Shown: positions 12,220 through 26,892 of the stretch, piece after piece | Layout of the letters: each line of letters begins with the position of its first letter | Position numbering within the stretch: the first letter of the stretch is position 1 | Program-made: the position numbers and the translations under genes | Assembly (NCBI GenBank): GCA_963580455.1 | Contig: OY756965.1 | Location: forward strand, 25,952,902 to 26,016,901 | Source of the DNA: Euonymus europaeus | Lineage: Eukaryota > Streptophyta > Magnoliopsida > Celastrales > Celastraceae | Length of the DNA stretch: 64,000 nucleotides | Direction: 5' to 3' | Notes under the pieces: generated by a model | Told to the model about the DNA's origin: nothing | What the model saw: only the letters and a program-made list of their open reading frames with translations | Database searches by the model: none

Positions 12220-12224
12220 CAGTC

Positions 12225-13798
12225 CTGACTCCGGAGTTTTCAAGTGGGCCCGATGCAATGATTGGGCTGAGACCTGAGATCCAGGGTCACAAATGTTTAA
12301 AGGGCTTCTAGTTGTGTAAGTAAGTGTGGGCTTCACAATCGTGACTCGTGAGTATCCATTGGTCCTGAAGGCTTGAAGTCCAGTCAGGGTCTGCATACAG
12401 TTTGGGCTTCTTTCGAAATGGGCCCAGATAATAGGCTGCTCTGAAGTCCGGACCCGGATTTTGACTCCATCCCTCCATGGAAACCTCTTGTTTTAAAAAG
12501 AAAATTTTCTGTTAAAATTTCGTCGGTTTTTATTTCCCCCCATTTTTCCCCCATCGAAACGCTGACGAAGACATGACTCAGAACCGCCTGTATAACTGCT
12601 CCTGCTTCTGATATCAATCTTTCTGTCTCAGAGAAGCAATCGGTAATCTATTTTACCGATTTCAAACTCTTGGGATAAAGTATCGGATGATGATGATGGT
12701 CCGATTGTCTTTGTAAGTTATCAGAAAAAACTTCAGTTTCTTGTTCAGTTTTTGATTCTCTCTGTCATGTTTCGTGTCTGTACAATCCAATGTCGTCTGA
12801 CTTAGGTCGTTTGTATTTTGATTCTTCAAGAGAAATTTGTTCCTTTTTTCGGAATTTGCCTAAATTTTTCTCTGGATTATGTTCTTGTCAAGATCGCGCT
12901 TGCCTAACAAATTTGAACAGTCTTGTTTCGTATGTAAAATTCAAGTACAGATGATTGAATACGCTGCATCAAAAAAAAGAAATTTGTTGATATCTGTTAT
13001 GCATTGTTGATTGATCTTGAAATCTGTGGGTTTCTGGAATCATCTTCTTGTCAAGACCATGCTTGACTCAATTTTGACGTGAATTGTGTTTTCTACGTAT
13101 TATTCAAGTACAGATGTTTAATAGAAAAACTCAAAAGTTCATGTAACTTTTTGCTTGAAATTTGTCACACATTATTGATCAATCATGAATATTTTTCAAG
13201 AATATGTCATATTTCTTGGTTCAATGTAACTTAGAAATGACTGAAATCATCAGGTGCGTTTTGATTCTTTTAAAATGAAATATTCCCTTCTAAAGGTCAT
13301 TCATTTTTATTCCCCCCATTTTTTTTTTCTAGGGAACTTTTTACCTTGAAACTCTGGAGAATCAAAGCCGGCATATATCTCAATCTTTTTCGCCTCAGAA
13401 AGTAGGTAATACCTAATATTAGACTTCTCTGACTTATATCCTTTGCATTTTTATTCTTCAAGAGAAATTTGTGCCTTCTTCTTTAGTTTTTTGGCTGAAT
13501 TTTCTCTGGATTATGTTCTTGCTAAGATAGCGTTTGGCTAAATTTTCACAAGAATTGTGATTTTTATGTACTATTCAAAGTACATAGGTTTAATAGACTT
13601 ATAGACGAAGTTTCATCAACTTTGATTTAGGTTGAAATTTTCTATGCATTATCGATAGATCATGAATTCTGTTCGATTTCTTGGTTTAGTGTTACCTAGA
13701 AATAAAATATTATGAACTGAAGGTCATTTGTCAATGCCATGTTTGGATCATATGATATCGTGTATTTCTCTCCGTGATGCTAACTAAGCTTTCACATA
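12225..13798 (+). promoter_or_regulatory. Promoter and leader region of AIG1-like copy 2
   Basis: Contains GGGCCC/TGGGC-type motifs (about 12244-12252 and 12418-12426), similar to plant site II elements. A transcribed leader with one or more 5' UTR introns is likely. Two diverged direct repeats of about 200 bp lie near 12800-12960 and 13440-13600, sharing the phrase TTCAAGAGAAATTTGT and a following CTCTGGATTATGTTCTTG; a third partial copy is near 13040-13150. Confidence 0.4.
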
Positions 13799-15042
13799 AT
13801 GGGTGAGGGTTCGATGAGTGATGAGTGGCGGCTTAGTTCTAAATCAATTAGGGCACGGACATTGCTTTTGGTAGGAAGGACTGGCAATGGTAAAAGTGCT
13901 ACTGCCAACATGATTCTTGGAAGAAAGGCATTCAAATCAAGAGCAAGTCCATCTGGTGTGACAAGTCATTGTGAAATACAGCAAACTGTGTTGAGAGATG
14001 GACAGATTCTCAAAGTCATTGACACTCCTGGTACGAACATGCAACTTACTTGTATTGTGTATTACTGTATCGTGTGTGGCTATGTATGACGTTGTAGTTG
14101 TAGATACAAGGACTAACGCAGATCAGTTGTTGCAGGGTTGTTTGACTTTTCTTCTTGTTCTGAATTCATTAGGAAGGAAATCATCAAATCTGTTGATTTG
14201 GCAAACGATGGCATTGATGCAGTCCTCCTAGTTTTGTCTGCTAGGTCTCGATTTTCAGCAGAAGAAGAAGCTACACTTAGTAGCCTTCTGACTTTATTTG
14301 GAAGACAAATTATTGACTATATGATTATAATCTTCACGGGGGGCGATGCACTTGAAGACAGTGGAGAGACTCTGGAAGATTATTTGGGTCGAGATTGCCC
14401 AAAATCTCTAAAGGTTAGATTTTGATCCAAACCATGATGATAATACTGTGATTCTTGAGCTATATGTAAGAACTTCTAACATACTTATTGCAATCACCTC
14501 TGATGCATAGGAAATTCTTGAGCTATGTAAGAATAGACGAGTTCTCTTTGATAACAAAACGAAAGACGACTGTAAGAGAGCCGACCAACTTCAGCAACTC
14601 GTATCTCTGGTTAACATAGTCAAATTAAGTAATGGTGGACCTTACAGAGATGATTTAGTTTGTAAATGGAAGGTTTGTGTTCTTAGATCAAACCCTTTGT
14701 AGCTGCAGTTTCTCTTTTGCTACATCATGATAACGACTTTGTTAACAGGAAGGGGCCTTGAAACCTCGCCAAGCACGAGAAGGGGCTAGTCCAGAGCAAA
14801 AAATATCGGAGGTGATGGATCGTATTAGTTCATCTTATAGAGAGCATGTTCATAGAGCAATGGTAAGCTTTTACAGATTTGCCAATTTCAGTTTCCTGGT
14901 ATATGATAATTTAAAATTGCATAATTTACTCAGGGCTTGTTGGATAAAGTTTAATAGCAATCATATCTTTTATTTTCCCTTGTAGATTTTGGAGGCCTTG
15001 CTGGTCGCTTTGTTTGTGTACAGTTTCTGGGGCTTCCATTGA
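13799..15042 (+). CDS. AIG1/IAN-family GTPase with hydrophobic tail (copy 2)
   Basis: Five coding exons: 13799-14030, 14136-14413, 14511-14672, 14749-14862, 14986-15042, giving 280 residues. The first exon is exactly as long as in copy 1 (232 nt) and all introns sit at matching places, so the two genes arose by tandem duplication. P-loop is 'GRTGNGKS', G3 DTPG is split by intron 1, and 'TGGD' is in exon 2. The coiled coil of copy 1 is nearly absent. The last exon encodes only 18 residues, ILEALLVALFVYSFWGFH, a hydrophobic segment that looks like a tail anchor and replaces the CaaX-type end of copy 1. This last exon is short and rests on one acceptor (TTGTAG), so the 3' end is the least certain part. 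Confidence 0.82.
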
Positions 15043-16394
15043 TGTAAATTCTTAAAATCCTGGTTTATTGTCACAACTTTGTTCATATAGCTGTGGTGAA
15101 ATTTAAATCCATGGATCCAAACTCACAAGGTCGTGACTTTTGGGTTAAATAGGCAATCATCTCTTGCATGCAAGCCCAATGTAATGTATTAGGCCCATGT
15201 AACGTAACCGCACCACGGTCCATAGTGGGAATCCACTTTTGAGTATACGACAAGTATACATTTTTGCTAAATGCACACAAGTGTGTATCGTACACCCTGT
15301 CAATGTCAAATAATGTTTTTCCTTTTTTAGTTCTTTTTGTCTCTGACTTTTTTTTTTTTTTTTGACAAAATTATGTCTCTGACTTAAACAATTATGATTT
15401 TGATAAATAAATCCAAAAAATTTACGTGGGCCTCCCTTTGAAAAAGCCAAACCCTAACCTATTAGGGTTGGACCATAGAGGGGCATTTTTGGGTCAAAAA
15501 GAACTAAATGTCTGTCAACACAGTTTTCTTTATCCCAAAAATGTCCCTCTATGGTCTGCACCAGCAGCACCACCGCCCTTTTACCAGTTTTGGACAGACA
15601 TTGCTTTGCACTCTTAGTTCTTAAATGTATTTAATTGATTATATTTAGTTTTTACCTTTGTGTTTAGTAGACATTTCAAAGTTACAGAAAACCGGGTTAC
15701 CTAAGGGTTATGCTAACTTTTTTCTTCTTCGTGAAATCCCTCAATTTATCTGTCAATAATTTCATACCTCAAGCATAAAATAGATCGCCAAAATTCATCC
15801 TAATTTTATGTTCAGTTGATAAATGTAAAATAAAGCTAAACATAATCATGAAGTTATTTGAACCCTGTAAAATACCTAACTAAGGTTCAATGTGAATATG
15901 TGGATTTTAAATGGGTTAATAACTTAATATGTCTTATTGTTATTGAAAGATTGATTGTATTTCGTTGTTGTCACTGAATATTCAAACGAATTGAAAATTA
16001 AAAAATTTAATATTTTAATAACTAGCGCAAATTTTTCATATTTGGTGAAAATGATATAACTATTATGCTCACAAGGATTATAATTAATATATATGTCAAC
16101 ATTTAAAATAACATATACACTACAAATATATATATGTCAATTCCAAAATTGTTTCCCAAACATGTAGAGCTTTCAATGGTGTTTGAAGTTCAAACTTGAG
16201 CCCTTACTTGCATACCAACTTACCAAGTTGAACTCTTGATCAACTGAAGTAACGTCCTTCCTCTCCCACCACTAAGAGTGAATTCAAATTCAACTCACCA
16301 AGTCACTGGTAATTTTTATTGCAATAAAAATCATAAACACACTTTTACGTCAATGAAAATGTCAGGACCCCACCAAAGTTAGGAGGACCCACTA
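15043..16394. other. Intergenic region downstream of AIG1-like copy 2
   Basis: No gene recognised. It holds a poly(T) run (about 15348-15363), a small inverted repeat with arms near 15470-15493 and 15535-15558 (ACCATAGAGG... and inverse), and AT-rich sequence beyond 15620. Confidence 0.4.
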
Positions 16395-16824
16395 AGAGCA
16401 ACTACAATAAGGCTTATTTGTTGGGCCATCAAATTCAAAAAATGGGATCCACTTCTATCTCACAAAAATACAATTTTCAATACAATCAAATCAACAAAAC
16501 TCATATTTCAATACATTTACATCACCAAAACACACCTCCCGGTACTATCACATCAGCAAAACACATCCCCCAATACAAAACCATTATCCAACCATCTCTC
16601 TTCCATTCTCTCATCCATTCTCAAACAAAATTATACCAAAATTCATAATGGGCCCTACATCTTTTACAAAAAGTCAAGCCACATCATCATCCATATTACC
16701 AAAACACATCTCCCAATACAGCCACATCAGCAAAACACATTTTCCAATATAGCCACATCAGCAAAAACACACATTCTCATACATTTTCCCTTCCCCATTA
16801 GAAATGCCTTATTGGATTTGCTCT
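16395..16824. mobile_element. MITE-like element with AGAGCAA termini
   Basis: The left end AGAGCAACTACAATAAGGC is matched by the inverse of the right end (AGAGCAAATCCAATAAGGC), 17 of 19 positions. The interior has repeated subterminal words such as CACATCAGCAAAACACAT. A related element in the other orientation lies at about 41763-42073. No clear target duplication and no coding capacity. Confidence 0.6.
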
Positions 16825-16961
16825 AACACTTCTTTCAGAAAATCAAAAAGAGACTGCAAACGATGTAGGAACACGTGGTAGTTTAGAATATATAAAAACA
16901 GTCAATAAACAACACCGTTTTATATTCCATGAGGTTATATTCCATGAGATTCCATAATTTA

Positions 16962-17228
16962 TTTCATTGTATAATACAATGAAATAACATATTTTATTAC
17001 AGTAGAATGCGTACTATTACAATGGAATACGTTATTTCACTGTGCTAGAATCTGTTATTTCATTGTGATAATACAATGAAATAACGTATGAGATATTTCA
17101 TTGTAATAATACAATGGAATAACATATTATAGTACAGTGGAATACGTATTATTACAATGGAATGCGTTATTCTATTGTAATAAAATCTGTTATTCCATTG
17201 TAATAATACAATAGAATAAAATATGAGA
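16962..17228. repeat. Palindromic tandem repeat, two ~134-bp units
   Basis: Two tandem units start at 16962 and 17096. Each is made of several small hairpins of the form CATTGTAATAATACAATG, giving a region that can fold into many short stem-loops. The flanks contain CCATGAG/CCATGGGAT words. No coding. Confidence 0.7.
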
Positions 17229-20200
17229 TCCCATGGGATACAACCCCATGGGATATATATCATTTTCCCTCAATAAATGGAACATGAAAGAGGATGGGAT
17301 GACAACCTATAATATAGGTCAAGGTTTGTAACAGGGATATAGGGTTGGGTTGCTTTTGTGCTACCGGAATAATTATCAGTCTCTTTGTATGAGAATATCT
17401 CAGAAATTATAAGTTATCATAAAACATAAAAAATTGAGAGTGTCTGAGAAGATGAGTGATAGAGTATAAACTAACGTATATGTTGACACAAATAAATTAT
17501 ATATATAATTTTTTAAAAGTAATTGTCACTTCACAATTATATCAAATAAATAAACAGTGAAAGATTCCATCAATGGAAACTTTAGTTGGATTTTGTATTT
17601 GTAATGAAAGTGAATTGTGTTTTATTTGTTTGTTCCACTTATTAGTGGCTATGTCAGTTGAAGATGAATTGTAGTATTTTTTTAAAATTTATTTTTTTGC
17701 ATTTTTTTATTTTGTTGTCATAATACTGTGACGTTGTCAACCAACTAATATCTGACAAGAATAACATAGTGCTTGACAAGAGATATATTAAATCAATCTT
17801 AGTAAATCAATAAATTGATTTAAATTTTATTAAAGCATAATAGCACATATTACATTACTAATTTTTCATGATAATCATTTCATGAGGAAACCTAGAACGA
17901 GCATGCTAGATGTACTGTATATGCATTAAGTTGTTCCATATATAGTAAAATTCATGCAGCTTTGCACTCAAATGCCCTATTTCATGAACCTAATCAATTA
18001 ACTATTAACGTGAATCGAACACCTAAAAATAATTTACGAATGTTATAAATTGAAACAATTTTGCTAAATATGTCCAAAATAGAAGACATACTATTTTTTG
18101 AGTTGTTATAACGCATTGGTTAAAAATGAATTTGTAACGTCAACTTCAATTTTCTCTTCACAATCATCCGCAATGTCTTTTTTTATTTTGTTCCTGATAT
18201 TATAATCCTGTCAACAATAAATTTCACTTGAGTATCTGTAATTAATCAAAATATTTTGTGAAACAAATAATAAATGTATTGATCATAATATATATTTACC
18301 TTATCACTAAAACTATTACTTGACAATCGTAATCCGTAAAAATAAAAATTGGTGAGAATTGATATTGAGAAGTGAGAATCAAGATTGAGATGTGAAAAGT
18401 AGTTGGTGAGAACAAACTACCTCTCTCTTCAGCTACCCTATCCCATATATAGCAACAGTTGTCCATGACTGGCCTCTAGACATAGCGAGCAAGTCGCATT
18501 AGTTTTCAAATTTAAAATGATCAAAGTGCAAGCATGCAAATGACTCGCCAACATATAAATATGAGTGTTCAGCTAACTTCTAGTTTAGCAAAAACAAGTA
18601 AAATTATAAATAATTTAAGTGCAAGCATCAAGCATGCAAATTACTCGCGCTAAGATGGGTCTCTTAGTAAGCTAGCTTCTATTCTAGCAAATACATGCAA
18701 ACGTTATCATCAATACTGGAGATTCTAGTAAAGTCTAGCAAATGCATGCATTGACATGACATGACGACGTGTAGAGGCTGAAGATTCTTTTTTCATGAGA
18801 AGCGTGTAGAGCATAGGCAGCAATTATATATATGTTATCATAGTGTGTTTTCTTTGTATGTATCTAGAAAGTATCTAGAAAGAAAAGTGTGTGCAGCACT
18901 TACCTTTCAGAGCTTGTGAAGTCCGAGGTTAATTGGGGTAGCAGTCATAGAAGGCAAAGTACAAACACAGCAAGAAGAGATCAACAACAACGAAAGCCCC
19001 ATGTCTGCTGAAATTCCAGCCATGCATTCCTCTTCTGACCCATTACAAGATGGGTAGCTTCAAGCTCTCTCACAGGTGCAGATCCTTCTACACTAAGTTT
19101 TGATTAGTTTGATTAGCTTGAATAGGTAGCAATTAGTGCCCATTATTATTGAAATCTGGATGTAATGTTGCATCTGATCATACTCCAGAGTCAACCCTCG
19201 TTCTTTCAGTGTAGTTGGATCCTCAATTGCTAGATCTAAAATGTTTTTGTTGGATTCATGAAGCTGGGACAAAAACTTTTGTTGAAATATGCATAAATAA
19301 TGTCAAATGTTTCAATTCAATAAGTTAATTTATTGAATTGAATGACAAAATAACAAATCTCAAGAGATTTAATGGGTAGATGATGCTGACAATGACGATG
19401 ACGAGCTTTTCGTTGATAAAAATGGAACATAATTATTTTTTTAATGACAAAAATAAAACTTGATCGATCTTTCCAGAGCTTTTATCATCTCTTTTTAGTT
19501 TTTCCTCCACCGTGGGATTGGTGCAGAGTCACACAAAAAAAAGAAGCAAAAGTAGGACTTTAATGGAACCAAGAAGAGGTAGCCCAACAAATTCCGCAAC
19601 GATTAATTTTCTTCAACTTAACAAACCCATCAAATCGTCCAGATTCATGAATCTAGAGAAGAATTGTACGTCCCCTCTTACATATTCCTCGAAACTGAAG
19701 GGAGTACAATCTCAAATCTCAATAATTAAGGAGAATATGTGCTAATACACACAAGTTGAAGCCCCGCCATTTTCATCCCAAATCTTTCGATATTTGCTTT
19801 TATTTCCTAGTAAGCACCAGGGCCGGCAAAAAATTGATTATGAGTTGGACAATATCGGTATTGATTTAGATATAAATTGATGTGACTAAAATAACCCCAC
19901 AAATCAGAGGGTGACACGTGTCACCATTTAACATCACCCCGGTCTAATCTACCGGCACTAGAATTAATGATTTCAAATTCGTATGCCGGCCCGGCTGGTA
20001 AAGAATCCACACCGATCCGAACTGATGAGAAGGCTCTTCGGCCGTTGCTGAATGAGCCGACCAAGCCTGTTGGCCATACCGGTCTAGGTTCGTTGAAGCC
20101 CTACACCGGCCCGGTCACCCATGCCGGTGTGAAATGTCATTATGTGACAAATATGAGACAATAAGGTTTTAACCTGTGTCCGACTCCCAGTGGGATACTA

Positions 20201-20740
20201 AAATTACAAGAGTTCCACTCCAAATAATAAGAAGAGTCCTAAAAGGACTGTGCCTCCGAACAATACGCTCAACCAATGATCCAAAGAGTTTTACTATCCG
20301 TAAAATAAATTTAATGGATACATTTACATGTCCTCATCGTTTGGCAAAACAAAGGCAGCGAAAATGAAGTATTTTTAAAGTAGAGATTTTGACCGATTAT
20401 GATGATAGCGATTTTAGATTTTTTAAAAACAATTTTTAAAACAGTGCTTAAAAAAGTATTAAAACACCCATTTTGAGAAAAAAAATTCTTTCTAGAAAAG
20501 TCATAAAATATCAAAATCGGTAAAAATTTCTTGATTTAAGATAATTTATAAATCACTGAGAATTGTATTAGACCGATTTTGAAGGTTTTAAAACCTTCCA
20601 AAATTAGGGACTCAAAAAAGCAAAGTATTGCTAAAATCAATCCCTTTGAAAAACATCTATTTCTAGTGTTTCCAGAACCTACGGTTACGACCACACCCAC
20701 AGTAAATCTGACACGGGCAGCCAAGCGGGACATAAATGCT
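17229..20740. other. Gene-poor region
   Basis: AT-rich DNA without a recognisable gene. There is a GC-richer islet rich in CCGGCC words at about 19975-20135, and a duplicated TATCTAGAAAG at about 18860-18882. Short reading frames here resemble no family I know. Confidence 0.35.
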
Positions 20741-20744
20741 AGAA

Positions 20745-20797
20745 ACGTCATGGGTGAGCGAATCAGCGACCCCTGAGGTCACGGCATCCTATAAAAG
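20745..20797 (+). promoter_or_regulatory. Core promoter of OPR copy 1 (ACGTCA + TATA)
   Basis: ACGTCA (20745-20750) is a TGA-bZIP/as-1-type half site, followed by the TATA box TATAAAAG (20790-20797), about 117 bases before the ATG. The same module precedes copies 2, 3 and 4. TGA factors are known to act on OPR and other detoxification genes in Arabidopsis; regulation here is inferred. Confidence 0.6.
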
Positions 20798-20913
20798 GGG
20801 TCCTCTTCTTTGTAATCTTTACATCGAATATCTTCATTAAATTTCGTGCAGATTGTTTGTTACTTTGTTTTGTTGATCTTTTACAAGTTAATATCCAATC
20901 CAACAACATTGAA

Positions 20914-23259
<2,346 letters not shown>

Positions 23260-24145
23260 CCTTCCCGAGGAGGAAAGATTTCATCAATTGTTTGCTTGCT
23301 ATAATTGGATTTTTTTTCCTAGTGTTTACGCAGTATGAATGAATAATTGTAATTTGTATGGATAATCATAATAAATTCCATTGCTACATCATGAAATCTA
23401 CTGTTCAAAATGGATTTTTTGTGTCTAATATTGATATTCTGGTTTTTCTGAATGTGATTTTGACATCTTCAAGATGACCAATAACCATGTATTATAGATG
23501 GTTAAAATTTTCGTAGTTTCATTTCATCAATATGACATAACAAGAATGGAAGAGGATTTTGTGTATGGGTGGCAAAACTCTTTTGAACATAAGTTATATA
23601 TCATGAATTTGGGTCAAAACACATATTTGGTCTAGTTTAAAATTGGGTTCATGTTCAAACACAAGAATCTTATCCAATTTTGTTGTCCGGATATTAACCC
23701 GGATTAAATAAGTTTGATTTACTTGTCCGGATTTAAATCAATTCAAATATAGACATGTAAATATTTCGCAACAGCTACGTTGTCTGATCCAAAATTAATT
23801 GCTTTCCACCCTTTTATTTTTATGGGTATATCCTAAGTTAAATGGTCTTCTAAAATTACAGTTTCCTACCACTTTCACTAGATGAAGAGTTGTTTGTTAT
23901 TGTAATGAAATCTACTGTATAGTTGGTGGACGAAAAATATAATTTTGTTTTTTATGTTGAGTACACGTGTATTATCTCTCCTACATGGAAATTAATTGAC
24001 TTGAGTAGTCATTTTTTTGGGTCACCGAAACTATTTTAAGGACAAAAGTGTGGTACATTTAGAAAGATAAAGGACTAATGTTAGAGAAAAAGTAGCTTGG
24101 ACAAAAAATACAATTTTGTATGTTCACTTCCTACGCCTACAAGCA
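23260..24145. other. Spacer between OPR copies 1 and 2
   Basis: 3' UTR and AT-rich spacer. It is paralogous to 45555-46620, the spacer between copies 4 and 5, which supports a block duplication. Confidence 0.6.
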
Positions 24146-24154
24146 CAGCACAAA

Positions 24155-24213
24155 ACGTCATGGGTGAGTGAACCATGTGTCCTCCCCTTGATGTCTACGA
24201 CATCATATAAAAA
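24155..24213 (+). promoter_or_regulatory. Core promoter of the OPR copy 2 stub
   Basis: ACGTCATGGGTGAG (from about 24155) and TATAAAAA (24206-24213) are preserved although the gene behind is broken. Confidence 0.55.
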
Positions 24214-24320
24214 GGGTCCTCTTTGTAATCCTACATCGAATCGAATATCTTCCATCGAATTCCTTTCCATTGTTGTTTTTTAGATCTTACAAGTTAATAT
24301 CCATATACATCAAAATTGAA

Positions 24321-24405
24321 ATGGGAGACCAGGTACGAACCCAGCAAGAAGAAGACATCCCATCTTCTAAACCTCCACCTATTCCTCTTCTCACTACTTA
24401 CATTG
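24321..24405 (+). pseudogene. OPR copy 2, exon 1 stub
   Basis: ATG at 24321 opens MGDQVRTQQEEDI..., an OPR exon 1, which is lost after 'IPLLTTY' at about 24402. The remainder of the gene is missing, and the sequence switches into a Copia gag fragment on the other strand. The following DNA from about 24770 matches the 3' flank of OPR copy 5 (about 50150 on), so the whole gene body was removed. Not functional. Confidence 0.8.
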
Positions 24406-24790
24406 TCTCAATGGATACCAAAGCTGAAGGCTCTTGAGAATGCGGGTTATCATGGATAGTAACAAACACAGATGAGGCTTGGCCTTGTTTGCTCTTCAGA
24501 GTTCGACAATTTAAAATAATACGGCCAAGTTTCTTGCAATAATTTGTATTCCATTTACAATAATGTGATTGAATATGACCAGATTCCCCACAATGTCTAC
24601 ACTGAACAATGTCATTCATGCCGCCAAGCCTTTCAAATTTGCATTTAGGCTGAAACCGACCTCGAGAAGTCGCAAATACAGTTGATGCTGTGTTTGATTT
24701 AGCATCCAATTTAACTTGTGTTTTCAAGCATGTCTCCTCTTGACTCAAATCTCCAATTAAGGCATTAACTAATGAAATATTGGGAGACAA
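24398..24790 (-). pseudogene. Copia gag fragment with zinc knuckles
   Basis: A minus-strand open stretch of 130 codons with 'CRHCGESGHIQSHYC' and 'YCKKLGRIILNC', two CCHC-like knuckles as in Copia gag proteins; the second has Gly-Arg where Gly-His is usual. No protease, integrase or reverse transcriptase follows, and no LTR is seen. It fills the place of the OPR copy 2 gene body. Confidence 0.6.
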
Positions 24791-24920
24791 AAGAAGGAGA
24801 AAAAAAGACCACTTTTTTCTAATGTATTTTTTATATAAAAAATTATTGTAATTGCTGTTCCTGCCACTTCATGGTAAATAATGGGAGACAAGAGAAGAAG
24901 AAAACTCACTTTTTTCTATT

Positions 24921-25720
24921 TGATGATGTAGAATTGTGTAATTCGTATAATATCATGGAGAGGTCCTTCGTGCCCCTCCCGTTTTCTTGTATGAGGTAGG
25001 GATCGAACGCCTTACCTCATGTAAGTGGGAAGGAGACGCTACCACCAAGCTGATCGATGATGCATAATTGTATAATTCGTACAACATCATGGAGAGGTCC
25101 TTCGTGCCCCTCCCGTTTTCTTGTATGAGGTAGGGATCGAACGTCTTACCTCATGTAAGTGGGAAGAAGACACTACTCGTCATACAAGAAAACGGGAGGG
25201 GCACAAAGGACCTCTCCATGATACTGTACGAATTACACAATTTTGCATTATCATAAAAGGCGCCTTTTGAGTTGGAGATTACACAATTCTGCATCATCAT
25301 AAAAGGTGCCTTTTGAGTTGGAGGCCTGCTACAGCAAACCTTGAGCCCAATCCAAAGGAATTGTCCGCTCTGGGCCGGGGCCTGCACGGATTTATTCCAG
25401 CGCGAAGCCGCCTCCATGCTCCCCCGTGCACTTGCATGAGGTCATCCAAAGGAATTGTCCGCTCTGGGCCGGGGCCTGCACGGATTTATTGCAGCGCCAA
25501 GCCGCCTCCACGCTCCCCCGTGCACTTGTATGAGGTAGGGATCGAACGCCTGATCCCATGTAAGCGGGATGGAGACAGTACCACCAAGCTGATCAGTGGT
25601 AGTGTCTTCTTCCCACTTACATGAGGTAAGGCGTTCGATCCCTACCTCATACAAGAAAAATGGAGGGGCACGAATGACCTCTCCATGATGCTGTGCGAAT
25701 TACACAATTTTGCATCATCA
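24921..25720. mobile_element. Composite fold-back element with tRNA-like (SINE) units
   Basis: An 800-bp element with inverted ends (TGATGATGTA / TGCATCATCA) flanked by CTATT (24916-24920, 25721-25725). It is built from several partial copies of a ~130-bp unit in both orientations (minus about 24925-25063 and 25064-25180; plus about 25180-25250 and 25590-25720), plus two tandem copies of a ~95-bp GC-rich unit (about 25350-25440, 25444-25535). The unit has an A-box-like AGCTTGGTGGTAGCGTC and, about 30 bases on, a B-box-like GCGTTCGATCC, as in tRNA-derived SINEs. The paralogous flank of copy 5 lacks it (near 50310), so this is an insertion. Confidence 0.7.
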
Positions 25721-25725
25721 CTATT

Positions 25726-26451
25726 ATATTCTTTCTATAAAGAAAATTGAGTAATGTTAGAGATCCTTAATTTATCATTGGTATTTCACTTTCAATATAT
25801 GTGAAAGAGTCATTTATTATAAACACACGCGAAGAATTTCGTTGACATTTTACACATCACATGGATTGGAAGAAAATAGAAGTAATAAAATGGAGTCTCA
25901 AACATTTCCTAAGACAACCATTGTTGCTGTCATTTTCATGATAGCCCGACAAAATTATAATGGATGATGGTTTAAATTTTAATTCAGACGCTAATATTTT
26001 TCGGGGACATTCAAGAGACTCTTAAGTTTTATTAGGGACTCGAGCGTGAAGAAAAACATGCTTAGGGTCCGTTTAGTAAACCATTTGAAATCACTTATAT
26101 GTTTTTCAGTTATTAAATGGTCAATTCAAGTATTATTTCAAATAGGATAAGTTTAGCATTTTAGTAACATTCATAAAAAGTTGGGTTGGAGTAACATTTT
26201 AAGTATCATATTCCTAAAAGTAGCATTTCATATTTTCAGCCATATTCAATATATACCATGTGTATTCATTCTTGTGCTTTAAGATATAGCATTCAAGATT
26301 CAAATGTCGAACAACTTTGAAAGAAAAATATAGTTTTGTTTATTTTTTAAAATATATACCAATTTCAATAATATATAATTTACTTTTTTACTTTTTAGGA
26401 TTGAATATGCCTATTGATTTTTTAGGCTACTTGAAAATATTACCTAAAAAT
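25726..26451. other. AT-rich spacer paralogous to 50310-50620
   Basis: Continues the copy 5-like flank after the composite insertion; similarity fades near 26130. No gene seen. Confidence 0.5.
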
Positions 26452-26452
26452 A

Positions 26453-26892
26453 GGGTTAATATTATATTTAGTAACTAAAAGATGTCTTGTTTTTTTATTT
26501 TGGTTACTCAAAGACGAAACGTTTCAACTCAGTTATCAAGCTTTTGATTTTATACTAATTTGGTTACTCATAAGGTTTTTAGTAATTTCAGGCAGTCAAC
26601 TCGCTTGCGTGGCGGGTTGAATAAATATAAATCGTTAATATTTGCAGACATTTTTATGTTTAAGTGACCAAAATAGAACACAAGTTATCCACGTGTATTA
26701 TTAACCTCTCTTGTTTCTAACGGACAACGTGCACATGAGATGCTTGACTATCTGAATCGCTAAAAATGGTTTGAGAGACCAAATTGACATAAAATCAAAA
26801 ATTTGGTGATTGAATTAAAACGTCTTATTTTTGGATAATCAAAATGGAACACAATACATATTTCAGTGATCAACCAAATCTAATATTAACCC
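26453..26892. mobile_element. MULE-like MITE with GGGTTAATATTA termini
   Basis: The left end GGGTTAATATTATATTT is mirrored by the right end AAATCTAATATTAACCC. The flanks CCTAAAAAT and CTTAAAAAT agree at 8 of 9 positions, allowing one extra base at the left edge. The interior has inverted phrases such as 'TTTTGGTTACTCA' and 'TGATCAACCAAA'. Non-coding. A MULE is the best fit but the TSD is imperfect. Confidence 0.55.

Noticed and set aside
11502..12311. Many overlapping open frames on both strands
   Set aside because: They all lie within the GC-rich inverted-repeat element and repeat one another; no protein family is recognisable.
16960..17240. CRISPR-like repeat array
   Set aside because: Plant nuclear DNA with palindromic tandem units and no unique spacers.
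18940..19050. Minus-strand short frame starting MAGISADMGLSLLLIS, followed by a donor-like site
   Set aside because: Only about 38 codons, ends in a stop before the donor, and matches no family I know; no further exons could be found.
19512..19745. 77-codon plus-strand frame
   Set aside because: Low complexity composition, no recognised motif, no promoter or splice context.
25020..25720. A true tRNA gene from the A-box and B-box like words
   Set aside because: No acceptor stem or full cloverleaf can be drawn; the units are repeated and fit SINE heads instead.
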